Of a stretch of 64,000 nt of DNA, positions 1 through 8,850 are shown piece by piece. The notes beneath the pieces were generated by a model that saw only the letters and a program-made list of their open reading frames with translations, was not told the DNA's origin and did not search any database. The stretch lies in the NCBI RefSeq assembly GCF_046250175.1, contig NZ_CP176468.1; one strand, given 5' to 3'. The stretch's first letter is position 1; each line of letters opens with the position of its first letter. This DNA comes from Psychromonas sp030397575. GTDB lineage: Bacteria; Pseudomonadota; Gammaproteobacteria; Enterobacterales; Psychromonadaceae. The position numbers and the translations under genes are program-made.

Positions 1-1647
1 CAATACTTGATCAGGCAATAGCATGAAGAAGATTGAAGATACTAAACTCGCACCTGGAGCTGTTTTGATTAGCTGTAAAGCAGGGCGGATTGTGTTTGCT
101 GTAGTATGAACTGCACCAGATACTAGACCTGCTACTTCATTTTCCGCTAACATCATAGTACCTAGTACTACTGTGTCTTGCAGTTGTTCACGTGCTACAA
201 CTTCTGTTAAACCTTTGCCTTTACGTAATGCAACCATAGGCGCTACATATTGCTCAATCACATCAACAGGATTTACGATTTCAACTTCATCTGTCACAAC
301 AATACCTTGTTGTGTTGCGATGCGGTGGATCTCTTCTGGGTTACCTAGTAATACAGGTTTAGCGATACCACGTTGCGCACAGATAACTGCTGCTTGGATA
401 GTACGTGGCTCTTCACCTTCAGGTAACACGATGCGTTGGTTTGCTTTACGTGCTAACTCTGTTAAATGGTAACGGAATGCTGGTGGTGATAAACGACGTG
501 ATAATGAAGAATCTTCAGTTAACGTGTTTAACCAGTGTTTATCAATGTGGCTTGCGATGTACTCTTGTACTTTTTCAATACGCTCTAGATCGTCAACTGG
601 AATTTCCATGTTGAAGTTCTGTAAACGTTGAGCTGTTTGCCATGTGTTACTTTTAATCAATAGAATAGGTAAACCCGCATCCATTGCACTTTGACACAGT
701 TTAATTACTTCTTCTTCAGGTGTGTAATCACCCGTCAATAATAAACAACCGATCTTCATGCCATTCATTACTGCTAAACAAGCTGCAATAATTACATCAC
801 TACGGTCGCCAGAAGTCACTAGCATTGAGCCTGCTTTAAAGTGCTCAACCATGTTTGGAATAGAGCGTGCGCAGAAAGTAACAGAGTGTAAACGACGGTT
901 TTCTAAATCGCCTGCATTTAAGATTTTTGCTTCTAAGTGAACGGCTAAATCTTTAACACGAGGGGCAATTAGTTCAGCACTCCATGGAATGCAACCTAAG
1001 ATTGGCAATGGGCTTTTGCTAAACATTTGTAACACTTCAAGATTGTTATTAATGCTTGCTTCAGGAATGTCGAACATCTCTGTGATATCCATACCTGTTT
1101 TATCATTTTCATCAATTGGCGCGCCCACTTTATTAATGATGCAACCGGCAATACGCTCATTGTCTTTACCACCAAATGAAGAAACTGCAATTTCCATGCG
1201 CTCTTTCAATTGTTGAGAGGTATCGTTACTTGGATGAGTAACAAATACCATCTCTGCACCTAGTGCTTTAGCAATACTGTAGTTAACACTATTGGCAAAC
1301 TGGTGTTTATCAGTAGGTACTAAACCCTCAACGATAATTACATCGCTGTCTTTAGTGCCTTCACGGAAACGCTCAACAATATTTTCAAGCAATTCTGAAG
1401 TGCGACCTGAAGAAATAAGGTTTTCAGCGTATTTCATTGCAAAAGGTTCAGGAGGTAGGATGTTGCATGAGTTACGTAGAGTCGTTGTTGAACGTTCTGT
1501 ACCGTGGTCACCTTGACGAGGTTGAGCAATTGGTTTGAAGAAGTTAACTGCAACGCCTTGACGCTCCATTGCGCGAACCATACCAAGACTAACTGAAGTA
1601 ACACCAACACCAGCCCCGATTGGGATAAGCATTATTGTACGTGCCAT
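1..1647 (-). CDS. pta: Phosphate acetyltransferase, N-terminal 549 residues (runs off left edge)
   Basis: Converts acetyl-CoA and phosphate to acetyl phosphate, the step before AckA in acetate formation. The start MARTIMLIPIGAGVGVTS is the P-loop-like opening of the long enteric-type Pta (DRTGG-containing N-terminal half, about 700 aa in the family). The reading frame is open to the window edge, where the catalytic PTA_PTB domain (motif VLPEGEEPRT near residue 425) is already well under way, so about 150-165 C-terminal residues are missing. It lies 62 nt downstream of ackA with a hairpin between them. Family assignment is firm; completeness beyond the edge cannot be seen. Confidence 0.95.
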   Translation of the reverse strand, partial: MARTIMLIPIGAGVGVTSVSLGMVRAMERQGVAVNFFKPIAQPRQGDHGTERSTTTLRNSCNILPPEPFAMKYAENLISSGRTSELLENIVERFREGTKDSDVIIVEGLVPTDKHQFANSVNYSIAKALGAEMVFVTHPSNDTSQQLKERMEIAVSSFGGKDNERIAGCIINKVGAPIDENDKTGMDITEMFDIPEASINNNLEVLQMFSKSPLPILGCIPWSAELIAPRVKDLAVHLEAKILNAGDLENRRLHSVTFCARSIPNMVEHFKAGSMLVTSGDRSDVIIAACLAVMNGMKIGCLLLTGDYTPEEEVIKLCQSAMDAGLPILLIKSNTWQTAQRLQNFNMEIPVDDLERIEKVQEYIASHIDKHWLNTLTEDSSLSRRLSPPAFRYHLTELARKANQRIVLPEGEEPRTIQAAVICAQRGIAKPVLLGNPEEIHRIATQQGIVVTDEVEIVNPVDVIEQYVAPMVALRKGKGLTEVVAREQLQDTVVLGTMMLAENEVAGLVSGAVHTTANTIRPALQLIKTAPGASLVSSIFFMLLPDQVL

Positions 1648-1672
1648 GAGCTTTCCTTTTATAAGATCAAAA

Positions 1673-1694
1673 AAAGGGAGTATAGACTCCCTTT
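1673..1694 (-). terminator. Intrinsic terminator or attenuator between ackA and pta
   Basis: A 9-bp perfect stem (1673-1681 with 1686-1694, GGGAG core) has a 4-nt loop and, read on the minus strand, is followed by seven T residues. It sits after the ackA stop and before the pta start, so it may lower pta expression relative to ackA. Confidence 0.75.
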
Positions 1695-1709
1695 AAAAAT
1701 TAGTGGTAA

Positions 1710-2909
1710 TTATGCTGATACTAATGCAGCAGAATCTTGTGCGATAACCCATTCTTCATTAGTTGGGATAACCATTGCGATAGGTGAATCTTCAGCAGTG
1801 ATGACACCTTGAGTACCGAATAATGCAATTTTGTTTTTCTCTGCATCGACTTTGTAACCAAAGATAGTCAGTAGGTCTAATACTTTTTCACGAATGATGT
1901 CAGAGTTCTCACCGATACCACCAGTGAATACGATTGCATCGATACGGCCTAGTGGTACAGCGTAAGAAGCAATGTATTTAGCTAGACGGTAGCAGAACAT
2001 TTCGATAGCTAGTGTTGCACCTTCATGACCTTCTTTGTAGTTATCTTCGATATCACGACAGTCACTAGATAGGCCAGAAATACCTAATAGACCACTTTGT
2101 TTTTGTAACATATCCATTACACCTTTCAGGCTGTAACCTTTACGTTCAACTAGGTGCTCAATGATACTTGGGTCAATATCACCACAACGTGTTCCCATTA
2201 CTAGACCAGCAAGTGGAGTCATCCCCATGCTTGTATCAACTGATTTACCGTTTTTAATAGCCGCAACTGATGCGCCATTACCTAAGTGAGCAGAGATAAT
2301 GTTAGTTTCAGATACTGGTTTGTTTAATACTTTAGCTGCTTCGCCAGTCACGAATAAGTGGCTAGTACCGTGCATGCCGTAACGACGAATATGAGATTCT
2401 TTGTATAGGTTGTAAGGTAAAGCGTATAGGAATGCTTTAGCTGGCATTGATTGATGGAAAGCAGTATCAAATACAGCAACTTGTTGTAAAGAAGGGAAAG
2501 CTTCTTGTGCTGCTTTAATACCTAAGATATGAGCTGGGTTGTGTAGAGGTGCAAGTGATGCACACTCTTCAATACCTTCTAATACTGCGTCATCGATAAT
2601 CACAGATTGAGTGAACTTTTCACCACCGTGAACGATACGATGCCCAACAGCAATAAATTGCTCTGCTAGACCTTCAACTTTGTTGACTACTTCTTCAACG
2701 ATGAAGCTAATCGCTGCAGAGTGAGCACTGTTCTCAGGAAGTTTAGCTGACTCCTTCTTACCATCAAATTTCCATTTGATGCGTGCATCAGGAAGGTTAA
2801 AACATTCTGCTAAGCCACTGATGATTTCATCACCATTGTTTGCATTAATAACAGCAAATTTAAGCGAAGAACTACCACAGTTAAGTACAAGGACTAATTT
2901 ATTGCTCAT
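1710..2909 (-). CDS. ackA: Acetate kinase
   Basis: Makes ATP and acetate from acetyl phosphate in the cytoplasm; with Pta it forms the acetate overflow/fermentation pathway. The 399-aa product has the family signatures: LVLNCGSSSLKFAV at residues 5-18, HRIVHGG near residue 90, DTAFHQSMP near 147, SAHLGNGASVAAI near 205 and FTGGIGENS near 325. Length matches E. coli AckA (400 aa). It is the first gene of an ackA-pta transcription unit. It may share the anaerobic role with the nearby pflB-pflA genes, which supply acetyl-CoA. Confidence 0.98.
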   Translation of the reverse strand: MSNKLVLVLNCGSSSLKFAVINANNGDEIISGLAECFNLPDARIKWKFDGKKESAKLPENSAHSAAISFIVEEVVNKVEGLAEQFIAVGHRIVHGGEKFTQSVIIDDAVLEGIEECASLAPLHNPAHILGIKAAQEAFPSLQQVAVFDTAFHQSMPAKAFLYALPYNLYKESHIRRYGMHGTSHLFVTGEAAKVLNKPVSETNIISAHLGNGASVAAIKNGKSVDTSMGMTPLAGLVMGTRCGDIDPSIIEHLVERKGYSLKGVMDMLQKQSGLLGISGLSSDCRDIEDNYKEGHEGATLAIEMFCYRLAKYIASYAVPLGRIDAIVFTGGIGENSDIIREKVLDLLTIFGYKVDAEKNKIALFGTQGVITAEDSPIAMVIPTNEEWVIAQDSAALVSA

Positions 2910-2942
2910 GAAAAAATTCCATTCAGTAAAGAATTAACAAAA

Positions 2943-2977
2943 AATATCAAACCAAAGCCTGATATTAAGCTAGTATA
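2943..2977 (-). promoter_or_regulatory. Candidate ackA promoter -10 and leader hairpin
   Basis: On the minus strand a TATACT hexamer (2972-2977) is followed by a 7-bp inverted repeat AATATCA/TGATATT (2943-2949 and 2960-2966) and a T-run, all upstream of the ackA start at 2909. The stem is AT-rich and weak, so an attenuator role is only a possibility. No clear -35 was identified. Confidence 0.3.
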
Positions 2978-3188
2978 TAATGATTAGGTACAACTTAATT
3001 AGTACTCAGCATTCGTTGACCTTGCTCACATTAAGTTATATTGGTAATTTTACCCGTATGTAATAAAATTACAAATAACAATTTGCTAAAAACTATTCCA
3101 AATCAATTAAAATTTGAATATTTTTTGTTCAATTAAGCGGAATGTTATTTATGGGATAAAGGTCTAATCTTTTTTAAGGAGAGTTGCA

Positions 3189-3638
3189 TTGTTTATATTT
3201 TTTGATTTAGTAAAAAAAGGTGATCAATATTTAAAGACTTGGCCTAAACAAAGTTGCCTATATTCATTATTTATTGATAGTAAAATGGTTTGTTATACGC
3301 AGCTATTGATTAAAATATTTCCTATTTTTATCGTCTTTGTTGCCTCACTTTATATCCTGTTGCCTACTTATTTTTCTTGGCCGAGTACCGCTACTTTTAT
3401 CCTGTTTTTGATTGGTTTACCTATTCATTGTTTATTATGGTTAGGTAAAAGATCACAGCAAACCCTTTCACCATCACTGTTTGCTTGGTATGTGGAAATT
3501 ATTGAAGTTGTTAATGGTAAACAATCTGGTCAACAGGTAATGGTCGATAAGCCTCGATTTATTGACCTAGCAAAGTTACTTAATAGAGGCTTTAAAAAAG
3601 GTGGCGATAATTTTCTCTACAATAATGAATTAATTTAA
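3189..3638 (+). CDS. yfbV: YfbV-family (DUF412/UPF0208) inner membrane protein
   Basis: A 149-aa membrane protein of the YfbV family, which in enterobacteria is also next to ackA and has been linked to Ter macrodomain organisation. Family marks are GDQYLKTWP near residue 12 and the WLGKRS motif near residue 85, with two hydrophobic segments at about 42-60 and 65-83. The TTG start is chosen because AAGGAGA lies 7-8 nt upstream and the N-terminus then aligns with the family; no ATG is available nearby. The stop codon overlaps the end of the convergent rlmA. Confidence 0.85.
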   Translation: MFIFFDLVKKGDQYLKTWPKQSCLYSLFIDSKMVCYTQLLIKIFPIFIVFVASLYILLPTYFSWPSTATFILFLIGLPIHCLLWLGKRSQQTLSPSLFAWYVEIIEVVNGKQSGQQVMVDKPRFIDLAKLLNRGFKKGGDNFLYNNELI

Positions 3639-4465
3639 TCTTTTTGAAATATTTCAATATTGAAGTCGCATTCAATTTGCCATTTTGATTGATTTAGTAG
3701 TTTATCTAATTTCTCTTTTGTGAACTTCCAAGCAAAGGGAGTCATGTTAATCAGGTCTTTTAATTGCTGTGAACTTTCAATTTCTAGTGTGTAATTTAAG
3801 CCTATTTTCTCTATTTTGCTAAAACCATTAACCGCTTCATTGTCTTCAGCATGTGCATTTATTTGTTCATAAATGACTTCTCTTAGTTGATATAAGTGAC
3901 GTGGCGCAGGTGTTACTGTAATTAAATAACAGTTTTTCTTGATTAATCTCTGAAGTTCTTCAGCTTTTGAAGGCGCATAGATACGGATCATTAAGTCTAG
4001 TGTGTCATCTGCTAGTGGAATCTGGTAAGCACTAGCGACACAGAAATCGATACTTTTATAGCGTTTTGCTGCATAACGTACTGCTACTTTAGAAATATCT
4101 ACACCACATAGGTCATAGTTTGGCAATTTTTCTTTGATGATATTGGTGTAATAACCTTCCCCACAACCGAGATCTAAAATACGTGCTTGCTCGTTACCCG
4201 CCAAATAATGCTTACTGACCTCTGCGACTTTATTGGCTAAAGGTAAGTAACCATCAGTATTAAGAAATGCACGTCTTGCTATCATCATCTCTTGATTATC
4301 ACCGGGGTTCTTAGAGCTTTTAGACTGCACGGGCAGTAGATTTAAATAACCTTCTTTCGCAATATCAAAGTGATGGTTATTTTCACAAACTTGTGTGTTG
4401 TTGGTTCGTGTAAAGGGGGTTTGGCAAAGCGGGCAAATAAAAGAGGTCATAATGTTACTGCTCAA
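3635..4465 (-). CDS. rlmA: 23S rRNA (guanine(745)-N1)-methyltransferase
   Basis: Methylates G745 in helix 35 of 23S rRNA using S-adenosylmethionine. The 276-aa protein starts with a zinc-finger-like segment (FICPLCQTPF with a second Cys/His pair at about residues 27-32), then the diagnostic FDIAKEGYLNLLPVQ stretch and the SAM-binding motif I ILDLGCGEGYYT near residue 95. It lies downstream of pflA on the same strand but separated by a terminator-like hairpin, so it may have its own promoter. Its 3' end overlaps yfbV by 4 nt tail to tail. Confidence 0.93.
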   Translation of the reverse strand: MSSNIMTSFICPLCQTPFTRTNNTQVCENNHHFDIAKEGYLNLLPVQSKSSKNPGDNQEMMIARRAFLNTDGYLPLANKVAEVSKHYLAGNEQARILDLGCGEGYYTNIIKEKLPNYDLCGVDISKVAVRYAAKRYKSIDFCVASAYQIPLADDTLDLMIRIYAPSKAEELQRLIKKNCYLITVTPAPRHLYQLREVIYEQINAHAEDNEAVNGFSKIEKIGLNYTLEIESSQQLKDLINMTPFAWKFTKEKLDKLLNQSKWQIECDFNIEIFQKD

Positions 4466-4488
4466 TCAAAAAAGCTAAGCTTAACATA

Positions 4489-4508
4489 AAGGCAGTACAA
4501 ACTGCCTT
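4489..4508 (-). terminator. Terminator downstream of pflA
   Basis: An 8-bp perfect stem AAGGCAGT/ACTGCCTT with a 4-nt loop lies between the pflA stop and the rlmA start. Read on the minus strand it is followed by TTTATGTT, a weak T tract. Confidence 0.6.
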
Positions 4509-4553
4509 AACAAGTGAGATAAAAGTAGGAGATGGATATGGGTGAGTATTTTG

Positions 4554-5294
4554 TTAAAAAATAACGCTCGGATGATATTCTAATAAGACTTGTTGTACCG
4601 CTGTCATGACCTCTTTGGTTGGAGGGTGAACTCCTTCTAGTGGATATATTTCACCCATCTCAATCCATTTATGTCGACCTAATTCGTGATAAGGCAACAT
4701 TTCAATCTTCTCTATATTTTTCATTGGTTGAATGAATTTACCTAATGCATGTGCATCCTCTAGGCTATCGGTTATACCCGGTACAACGACATAACGTAAA
4801 TACACCGCTTGATTATGGTCAGCCAAATACTGAGCAAACTCTAAGGTGTATTTATTACTCACATGAGTGAGGTCGATATGCTTTTTGTTATCCATCTGTT
4901 TTATATCTAACAGTACCAGGTCGGTACTGTCTAAGATTTTTTTGGTTCTATCATCAATTTTACGTACAAATCCATTAGTGTCTAAACAAGTGTGAATGCC
5001 TTCTAAACGGCAAGCTTCAAACATAGCTTGTACAAATTCAGGTTGTAACATGGCTTCGCCACCGGAAATAGTGATCCCTCCGCCTGATGCATTCATAAAG
5101 TGGCGATACTGTAATAGTTCTTTCATGAGTTCGTCGACAGTCATCTCTTTGCCGCCTTCGGTATCCCAAGTGTCGCGATTATGACAATACTGGCAACGCA
5201 TTAGGCAACCTTGTAAAAAAATGATAAAGCGAATGCCTGGCCCGTCAACGGTGCCACAGGTTTCAATTGAATGTACTCGACCAGTCACTGGCAT
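4554..5294 (-). CDS. pflA: Pyruvate formate-lyase activating enzyme (radical SAM)
   Basis: Installs the glycyl radical on PflB by reductive cleavage of SAM. The 246-aa protein has the radical SAM [4Fe-4S] motif CLMRCQYCHNRD at about residues 30-41, the GGGITISGGEA SAM-binding stretch near residue 70, and the family length (E. coli 246 aa). It follows pflB on the same strand after 183 nt that contain a hairpin, the usual pflB-pflA order. Its activity requires reducing, anaerobic conditions, which fits the FNR-type site upstream of pflB. Confidence 0.97.
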   Translation of the reverse strand: MPVTGRVHSIETCGTVDGPGIRFIIFLQGCLMRCQYCHNRDTWDTEGGKEMTVDELMKELLQYRHFMNASGGGITISGGEAMLQPEFVQAMFEACRLEGIHTCLDTNGFVRKIDDRTKKILDSTDLVLLDIKQMDNKKHIDLTHVSNKYTLEFAQYLADHNQAVYLRYVVVPGITDSLEDAHALGKFIQPMKNIEKIEMLPYHELGRHKWIEMGEIYPLEGVHPPTKEVMTAVQQVLLEYHPSVIF

Positions 5295-5402
5295 AAAGTT
5301 ACCTCTAAAATAAATTATTTAATTGTGCTCTTAATATTGCTCATACTTATTCAATTTGATGGAAAAGAACAGTTAAATAATATTTGGTTAATGGTAAAAA
5401 TA

Positions 5403-5430
5403 AAGGTTTCACCCGTTAAGATGAAACCTT
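5403..5430 (-). terminator. Hairpin in the pflB-pflA intergenic region
   Basis: AAGGTTTCA (5403-5411) pairs perfectly with TGAAACCTT (5422-5430) around a 10-nt loop; on the minus strand TTTATTTTTA follows. It could partially terminate after pflB so that the enzyme is made in excess over its activase. Confidence 0.6.
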
Positions 5431-5477
5431 TGAAAGGTTAGCCCGTTATCTTACTCTCTACAAATACAAATTGAGAG

Positions 5478-7763
5478 TTACAGGCTAGCAGTAAAGGTAC
5501 GTGTAATAACGTCCTGTTTTTGCTCTGCAGTTAATGAATTAAAGCGTACTGCGTAACCAGAAACACGAATCGTTAACTGTGGATATTTATCAGGGTTTTC
5601 CATCGCATCTAGTAGCATGTCACGGTTCATTACATTTACATTTAAATGTTGGCCACCTTCAATGTCTGGTGTGTGTTTAAAGTAACCATCCATTAAACCT
5701 GCTAGGTTTGATTTTTGTGAATCATCGGTTTTACCCAGTGCGTTTGGTACGATAGAGAATGTGTAAGAGATACCATCCTGTGCGTAAGCAAACGGTAGTT
5801 TAGAAACTGATGTTAATGAGGCAACTGCACCTTTTTCATCACGTCCGTGCATTGGGTTTGCACCTGGTGCAAATGGCATACCTGCGCGACGACCGTCTGG
5901 TGTGTTACCTGTTTTCTTACCGTATACAACATTAGAAGTAATAGTAAGGATTGATTGTGTTGCACGTGCATTGCGGTACATTGGACGTGATTTGATTTTC
6001 TTCATGAAAGTTTCAACTAATTCACATGCAATATCATCAACACGTGGATCATTGTTACCAAATTTAGGGTAATCACCTTCAATTTCAAAGTCAGTTGCAA
6101 TACCATCTTCGTCACGAATAGGTTTAACTTTTGCGTATTTAATAGCTGCTAATGAATCGGCTGCAATTGAAAGCCCTGCAATACCACAAGCCATTGTACG
6201 AGAAACATCACGGTCATGAAGTGCCATTAATGCTGCTTCATAGCTGTATTTGTCGTGCATGTAGTGAATACAGTTAAGTGCTGTCACGTATTGCTCTGCT
6301 AACCAGTCCATGAAGTGATCAAGGTTTGAGTAAACTTCATTGTAATCTAATACCTCAGAAGTGATCGCTGGCAATGTTTTAGGACCCACTTGCATTTTAG
6401 ATTTTTCATCAACGCCGCCGTTAATTGCGTACAGAAGTGTTTTTGCTAAGTTGGCACGTGCACCAAAGAATTGCATCTGTTTACCAACAATCATTGGAGA
6501 TACACAACAAGCAATTGCATAATCATCGTTATCGAAGTCAGTACGCATTAAGTCATCATTTTCATACTGGATAGATGAAGTATCGATAGATACTTTTGCA
6601 CAGTATTTTTTGAAGTTAATTGGTAAATCTTCAGACCATAAAACAGTAATGTTTGGCTCTGGAGAAGGACCCATAGTGTATTGAGTATGTAAAAAACGGA
6701 AGCAGTTTTTAGTCACTAATGTACGACCATCAACACCCATACCACCGATTGATTCAGTTGCCCAAATTGGGTCACCAGAGAATAGGTCATCGTACTCAGG
6801 CGTACGTAAGAAACGAACCATACGTAGTTTCATTACTAAGTGGTCAATTAATTCTTGTGCATCTGTTTCTGTGATTAGACCTGCTTTAAGATCTTTTTCG
6901 ATGTAGATATCTAAGAATGAAGCAGTACGGCCAAATGACATTGCTGCGCCATTTTGTGATTTAATTGCCGCTAGGTAACCAAAATAAGTCCACTGAATTG
7001 CTTCTTTGGCACTAGTCGCTGGACCTGAAATATCGGAACCATATTTAGCAGCCATTACTTTCATTTGGTCAAGTGCACGGTATTGCTCAAAAATCTCTTC
7101 ACGCAGTTTCATGGTGTCTTCTAATGAAGTCCCAGCGATCAGTTCTGCTTCTAAGCTTTTATGCTGTGCTGCTTTTTCTGCCATTAGGAAGTCGATGCCG
7201 TATAAAGCAACACGACGGTAATCACCAATGATACGACCACGACCGTAGGCATCAGGTAAACCTGTTAACACACCTGATTTACGACATTTAAGAATATCGC
7301 CAGTGTAAACATCAAATACACCTTGGTTATGCGTTTTACGGTATTCAGAGTAGATAGTACGAATACCGTCATCTAGTTCTTTACCGTACACTTTACAAGA
7401 TCCATCGATCATACGAATACCGCCGTTCGGGATAAGCGCACGTTTTAATGGTTTTTCAGTTTGTAGGCCCACGATTGTTTCTAGGTCTTTGTTAATGTAG
7501 CCAGCGTCATGTGCGGTAATAGTAGAAACAACATCCGTATCGAAATCAACAGGCGCATGCGTTGCATTTTCCTGTTTAATGCCCACCATTACATTTTCCC
7601 AAAGCTCATCTGTTGCTTTAGTCGCATCTGCTAGAAAACTTTCATCACCTTCAAATGGTGTGTAGTTTTGTTGGATAAAATCGCGCACGTTGACTTCAGT
7701 TTTCCATGTTTCGCCTGCAAAACCTTCCCATGCTGATTCAAATGCTTCGTTTAATTTAGTCAT
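5478..7763 (-). CDS. pflB: Formate C-acetyltransferase (pyruvate formate-lyase)
   Basis: Cleaves pyruvate with CoA to formate and acetyl-CoA under anaerobic conditions. The 761-aa protein carries the adjacent catalytic cysteines in AIACCVSPM (about residues 417-425) and the glycyl-radical motif RVSGYAVRFN near residue 735, matching the E. coli layout (760 aa, Gly734). Activated by PflA encoded downstream. A perfect FNR-type palindrome lies 279-292 nt upstream of the start. Unlike enterobacteria, no focA formate channel gene precedes it in this window. Confidence 0.98.
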   Translation of the reverse strand: MTKLNEAFESAWEGFAGETWKTEVNVRDFIQQNYTPFEGDESFLADATKATDELWENVMVGIKQENATHAPVDFDTDVVSTITAHDAGYINKDLETIVGLQTEKPLKRALIPNGGIRMIDGSCKVYGKELDDGIRTIYSEYRKTHNQGVFDVYTGDILKCRKSGVLTGLPDAYGRGRIIGDYRRVALYGIDFLMAEKAAQHKSLEAELIAGTSLEDTMKLREEIFEQYRALDQMKVMAAKYGSDISGPATSAKEAIQWTYFGYLAAIKSQNGAAMSFGRTASFLDIYIEKDLKAGLITETDAQELIDHLVMKLRMVRFLRTPEYDDLFSGDPIWATESIGGMGVDGRTLVTKNCFRFLHTQYTMGPSPEPNITVLWSEDLPINFKKYCAKVSIDTSSIQYENDDLMRTDFDNDDYAIACCVSPMIVGKQMQFFGARANLAKTLLYAINGGVDEKSKMQVGPKTLPAITSEVLDYNEVYSNLDHFMDWLAEQYVTALNCIHYMHDKYSYEAALMALHDRDVSRTMACGIAGLSIAADSLAAIKYAKVKPIRDEDGIATDFEIEGDYPKFGNNDPRVDDIACELVETFMKKIKSRPMYRNARATQSILTITSNVVYGKKTGNTPDGRRAGMPFAPGANPMHGRDEKGAVASLTSVSKLPFAYAQDGISYTFSIVPNALGKTDDSQKSNLAGLMDGYFKHTPDIEGGQHLNVNVMNRDMLLDAMENPDKYPQLTIRVSGYAVRFNSLTAEQKQDVITRTFTASL

Positions 7764-8238
7764 AAAGCTTTACCTTTACCGTTAGTGATTAAAAAAATAG
7801 TTAGAATTTGTTTGTCCTAGGGCAATGCAAATGATGGTAAATAACAGAACAATAAGTGGCTTCAACATCAGCGTAATATAAGAGTCAGATAAAAAATGCT
7901 GGCATGCTTGGTCAGCAGTTGCGCTGTATTGGTTGGTCATTTGATAAGCTAGAAGCTTGTTTGTTCTGTTGTCTATTTGCATCTTAGAAGTTACCCCGTG
8001 ATGGATTAGTTACTAGTTTAGCAAAGGCTGATTTTCAAAAATTGATTCACATCAACTTGTACGTAGACTTGTAATAAAATTACAGTTTTCTTTTACATCG
8101 TGTTTATTAATAACGATTAAAGCCCTTCAGCATTAACAATATTGTGTTTTTTATGTTTGAGGTCAGAGAAGTGGGGAATTGAACCAGTGATAATAGTGAA
8201 AACTTGTTGTTTAAATAAAACTAAAGGAGCTAATTCAT
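7764..8238. other. Intergenic region between divergent pflB and the GcvR-like gene
   Basis: This 475-nt stretch holds the FNR-type box at 8042-8055 and otherwise no convincing gene. A 66-codon reading frame on the minus strand (7782-7982) has one hydrophobic segment near its C-terminus but no good ribosome binding site and no family I recognise; it overlaps the likely pflB leader and I do not call it a gene. Confidence 0.6.
8042..8055. promoter_or_regulatory. FNR-type binding site
   Basis: TTGAT-TCAC-ATCAA matches the FNR consensus TTGATNNNNATCAA at all ten defined positions. It lies in the pflB upstream region and 184-197 nt before the divergent GcvR-like gene. Anaerobic activation of pflB by FNR is well established in E. 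coli; the site itself is read directly here. Confidence 0.8.
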
Positions 8239-8742
8239 ATGAACAATCAAATACTATTGACGATCACAGGTCAGTATCAATTTAATTTAGTGAATATTTT
8301 ATCGGAAAAAACACATGCTTTAGAAGGTAAGTGGTTAAACAGTAAAATCAACCATATCGACAACATGATGGCTGGATTAATTAAAGTCGAACTTGATCAG
8401 CTGTACCTTGAAATACTGATCAATGAAATTAAGCAGTTAGGCTTGAATGTCAGCTGGGAAGTGATTCCTTTAGTGGAACCGCAGCAAGTTAAGCACTTTT
8501 CAGTGACTATTGATGCAAAAGATAGATTAGGGTTAGTAAGGGATATTTCATCTGTTTTAAATGACTATGAGCTACAAGTGCAAAATATGGAATGTAATCG
8601 TATTGGTGTACCAGGCATTGGTGAAACAGTGTTTACCAGTCACTTTCAAATTTCAACTGCACAGCACTTTGAGCAGCATGAGTTACTCATATCATTACAA
8701 CAAATTTCACCGGACTTGGTTGTTGATATTAAGGCATCCTAG
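8239..8742 (+). CDS. GcvR-like tandem ACT-domain protein
   Basis: A 167-aa cytoplasmic protein with two ACT-like halves (about residues 5-78 and 87-165); the second contains the typical DRLGLVRDISSVLNDYEL opening. Proteins of this shape are annotated as glycine cleavage system transcriptional repressor (GcvR) family: they lack a DNA-binding domain and act by binding a regulator or a ligand. Start supported by AAAGGAG 8 nt upstream. It is monocistronic, ending before a bidirectional terminator. Whether it regulates glycine cleavage here cannot be inferred, as no gcv gene is nearby. Confidence 0.7.
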   Translation: MNNQILLTITGQYQFNLVNILSEKTHALEGKWLNSKINHIDNMMAGLIKVELDQLYLEILINEIKQLGLNVSWEVIPLVEPQQVKHFSVTIDAKDRLGLVRDISSVLNDYELQVQNMECNRIGVPGIGETVFTSHFQISTAQHFEQHELLISLQQISPDLVVDIKAS

Positions 8743-8804
8743 GTTAACGCTGTGTAAGTGGTTTAGGTTAATCTGCATTTTTATTGAGTGAAATTGGGGT
8801 ATAA

Positions 8805-8830
8805 AAAAGGCGCTATGAACAGCGCCTTTT
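8805..8830. terminator. Bidirectional intrinsic terminator
   Basis: A 10-bp perfect stem AAAAGGCGCT/AGCGCCTTTT with a 6-nt loop lies between the convergent GcvR-like and DUF3360 genes; T tracts are present on both strands. Confidence 0.9.
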
Positions 8831-8850
8831 CTGTGTGTAGTTAATAAGCT

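Noticed and set aside
7782..7982. 66-codon minus-strand frame directly upstream of pflB with one hydrophobic segment.
   Set aside because: No good ribosome binding site and no homologue recognised; overlaps the pflB leader. A leader peptide cannot be fully excluded.
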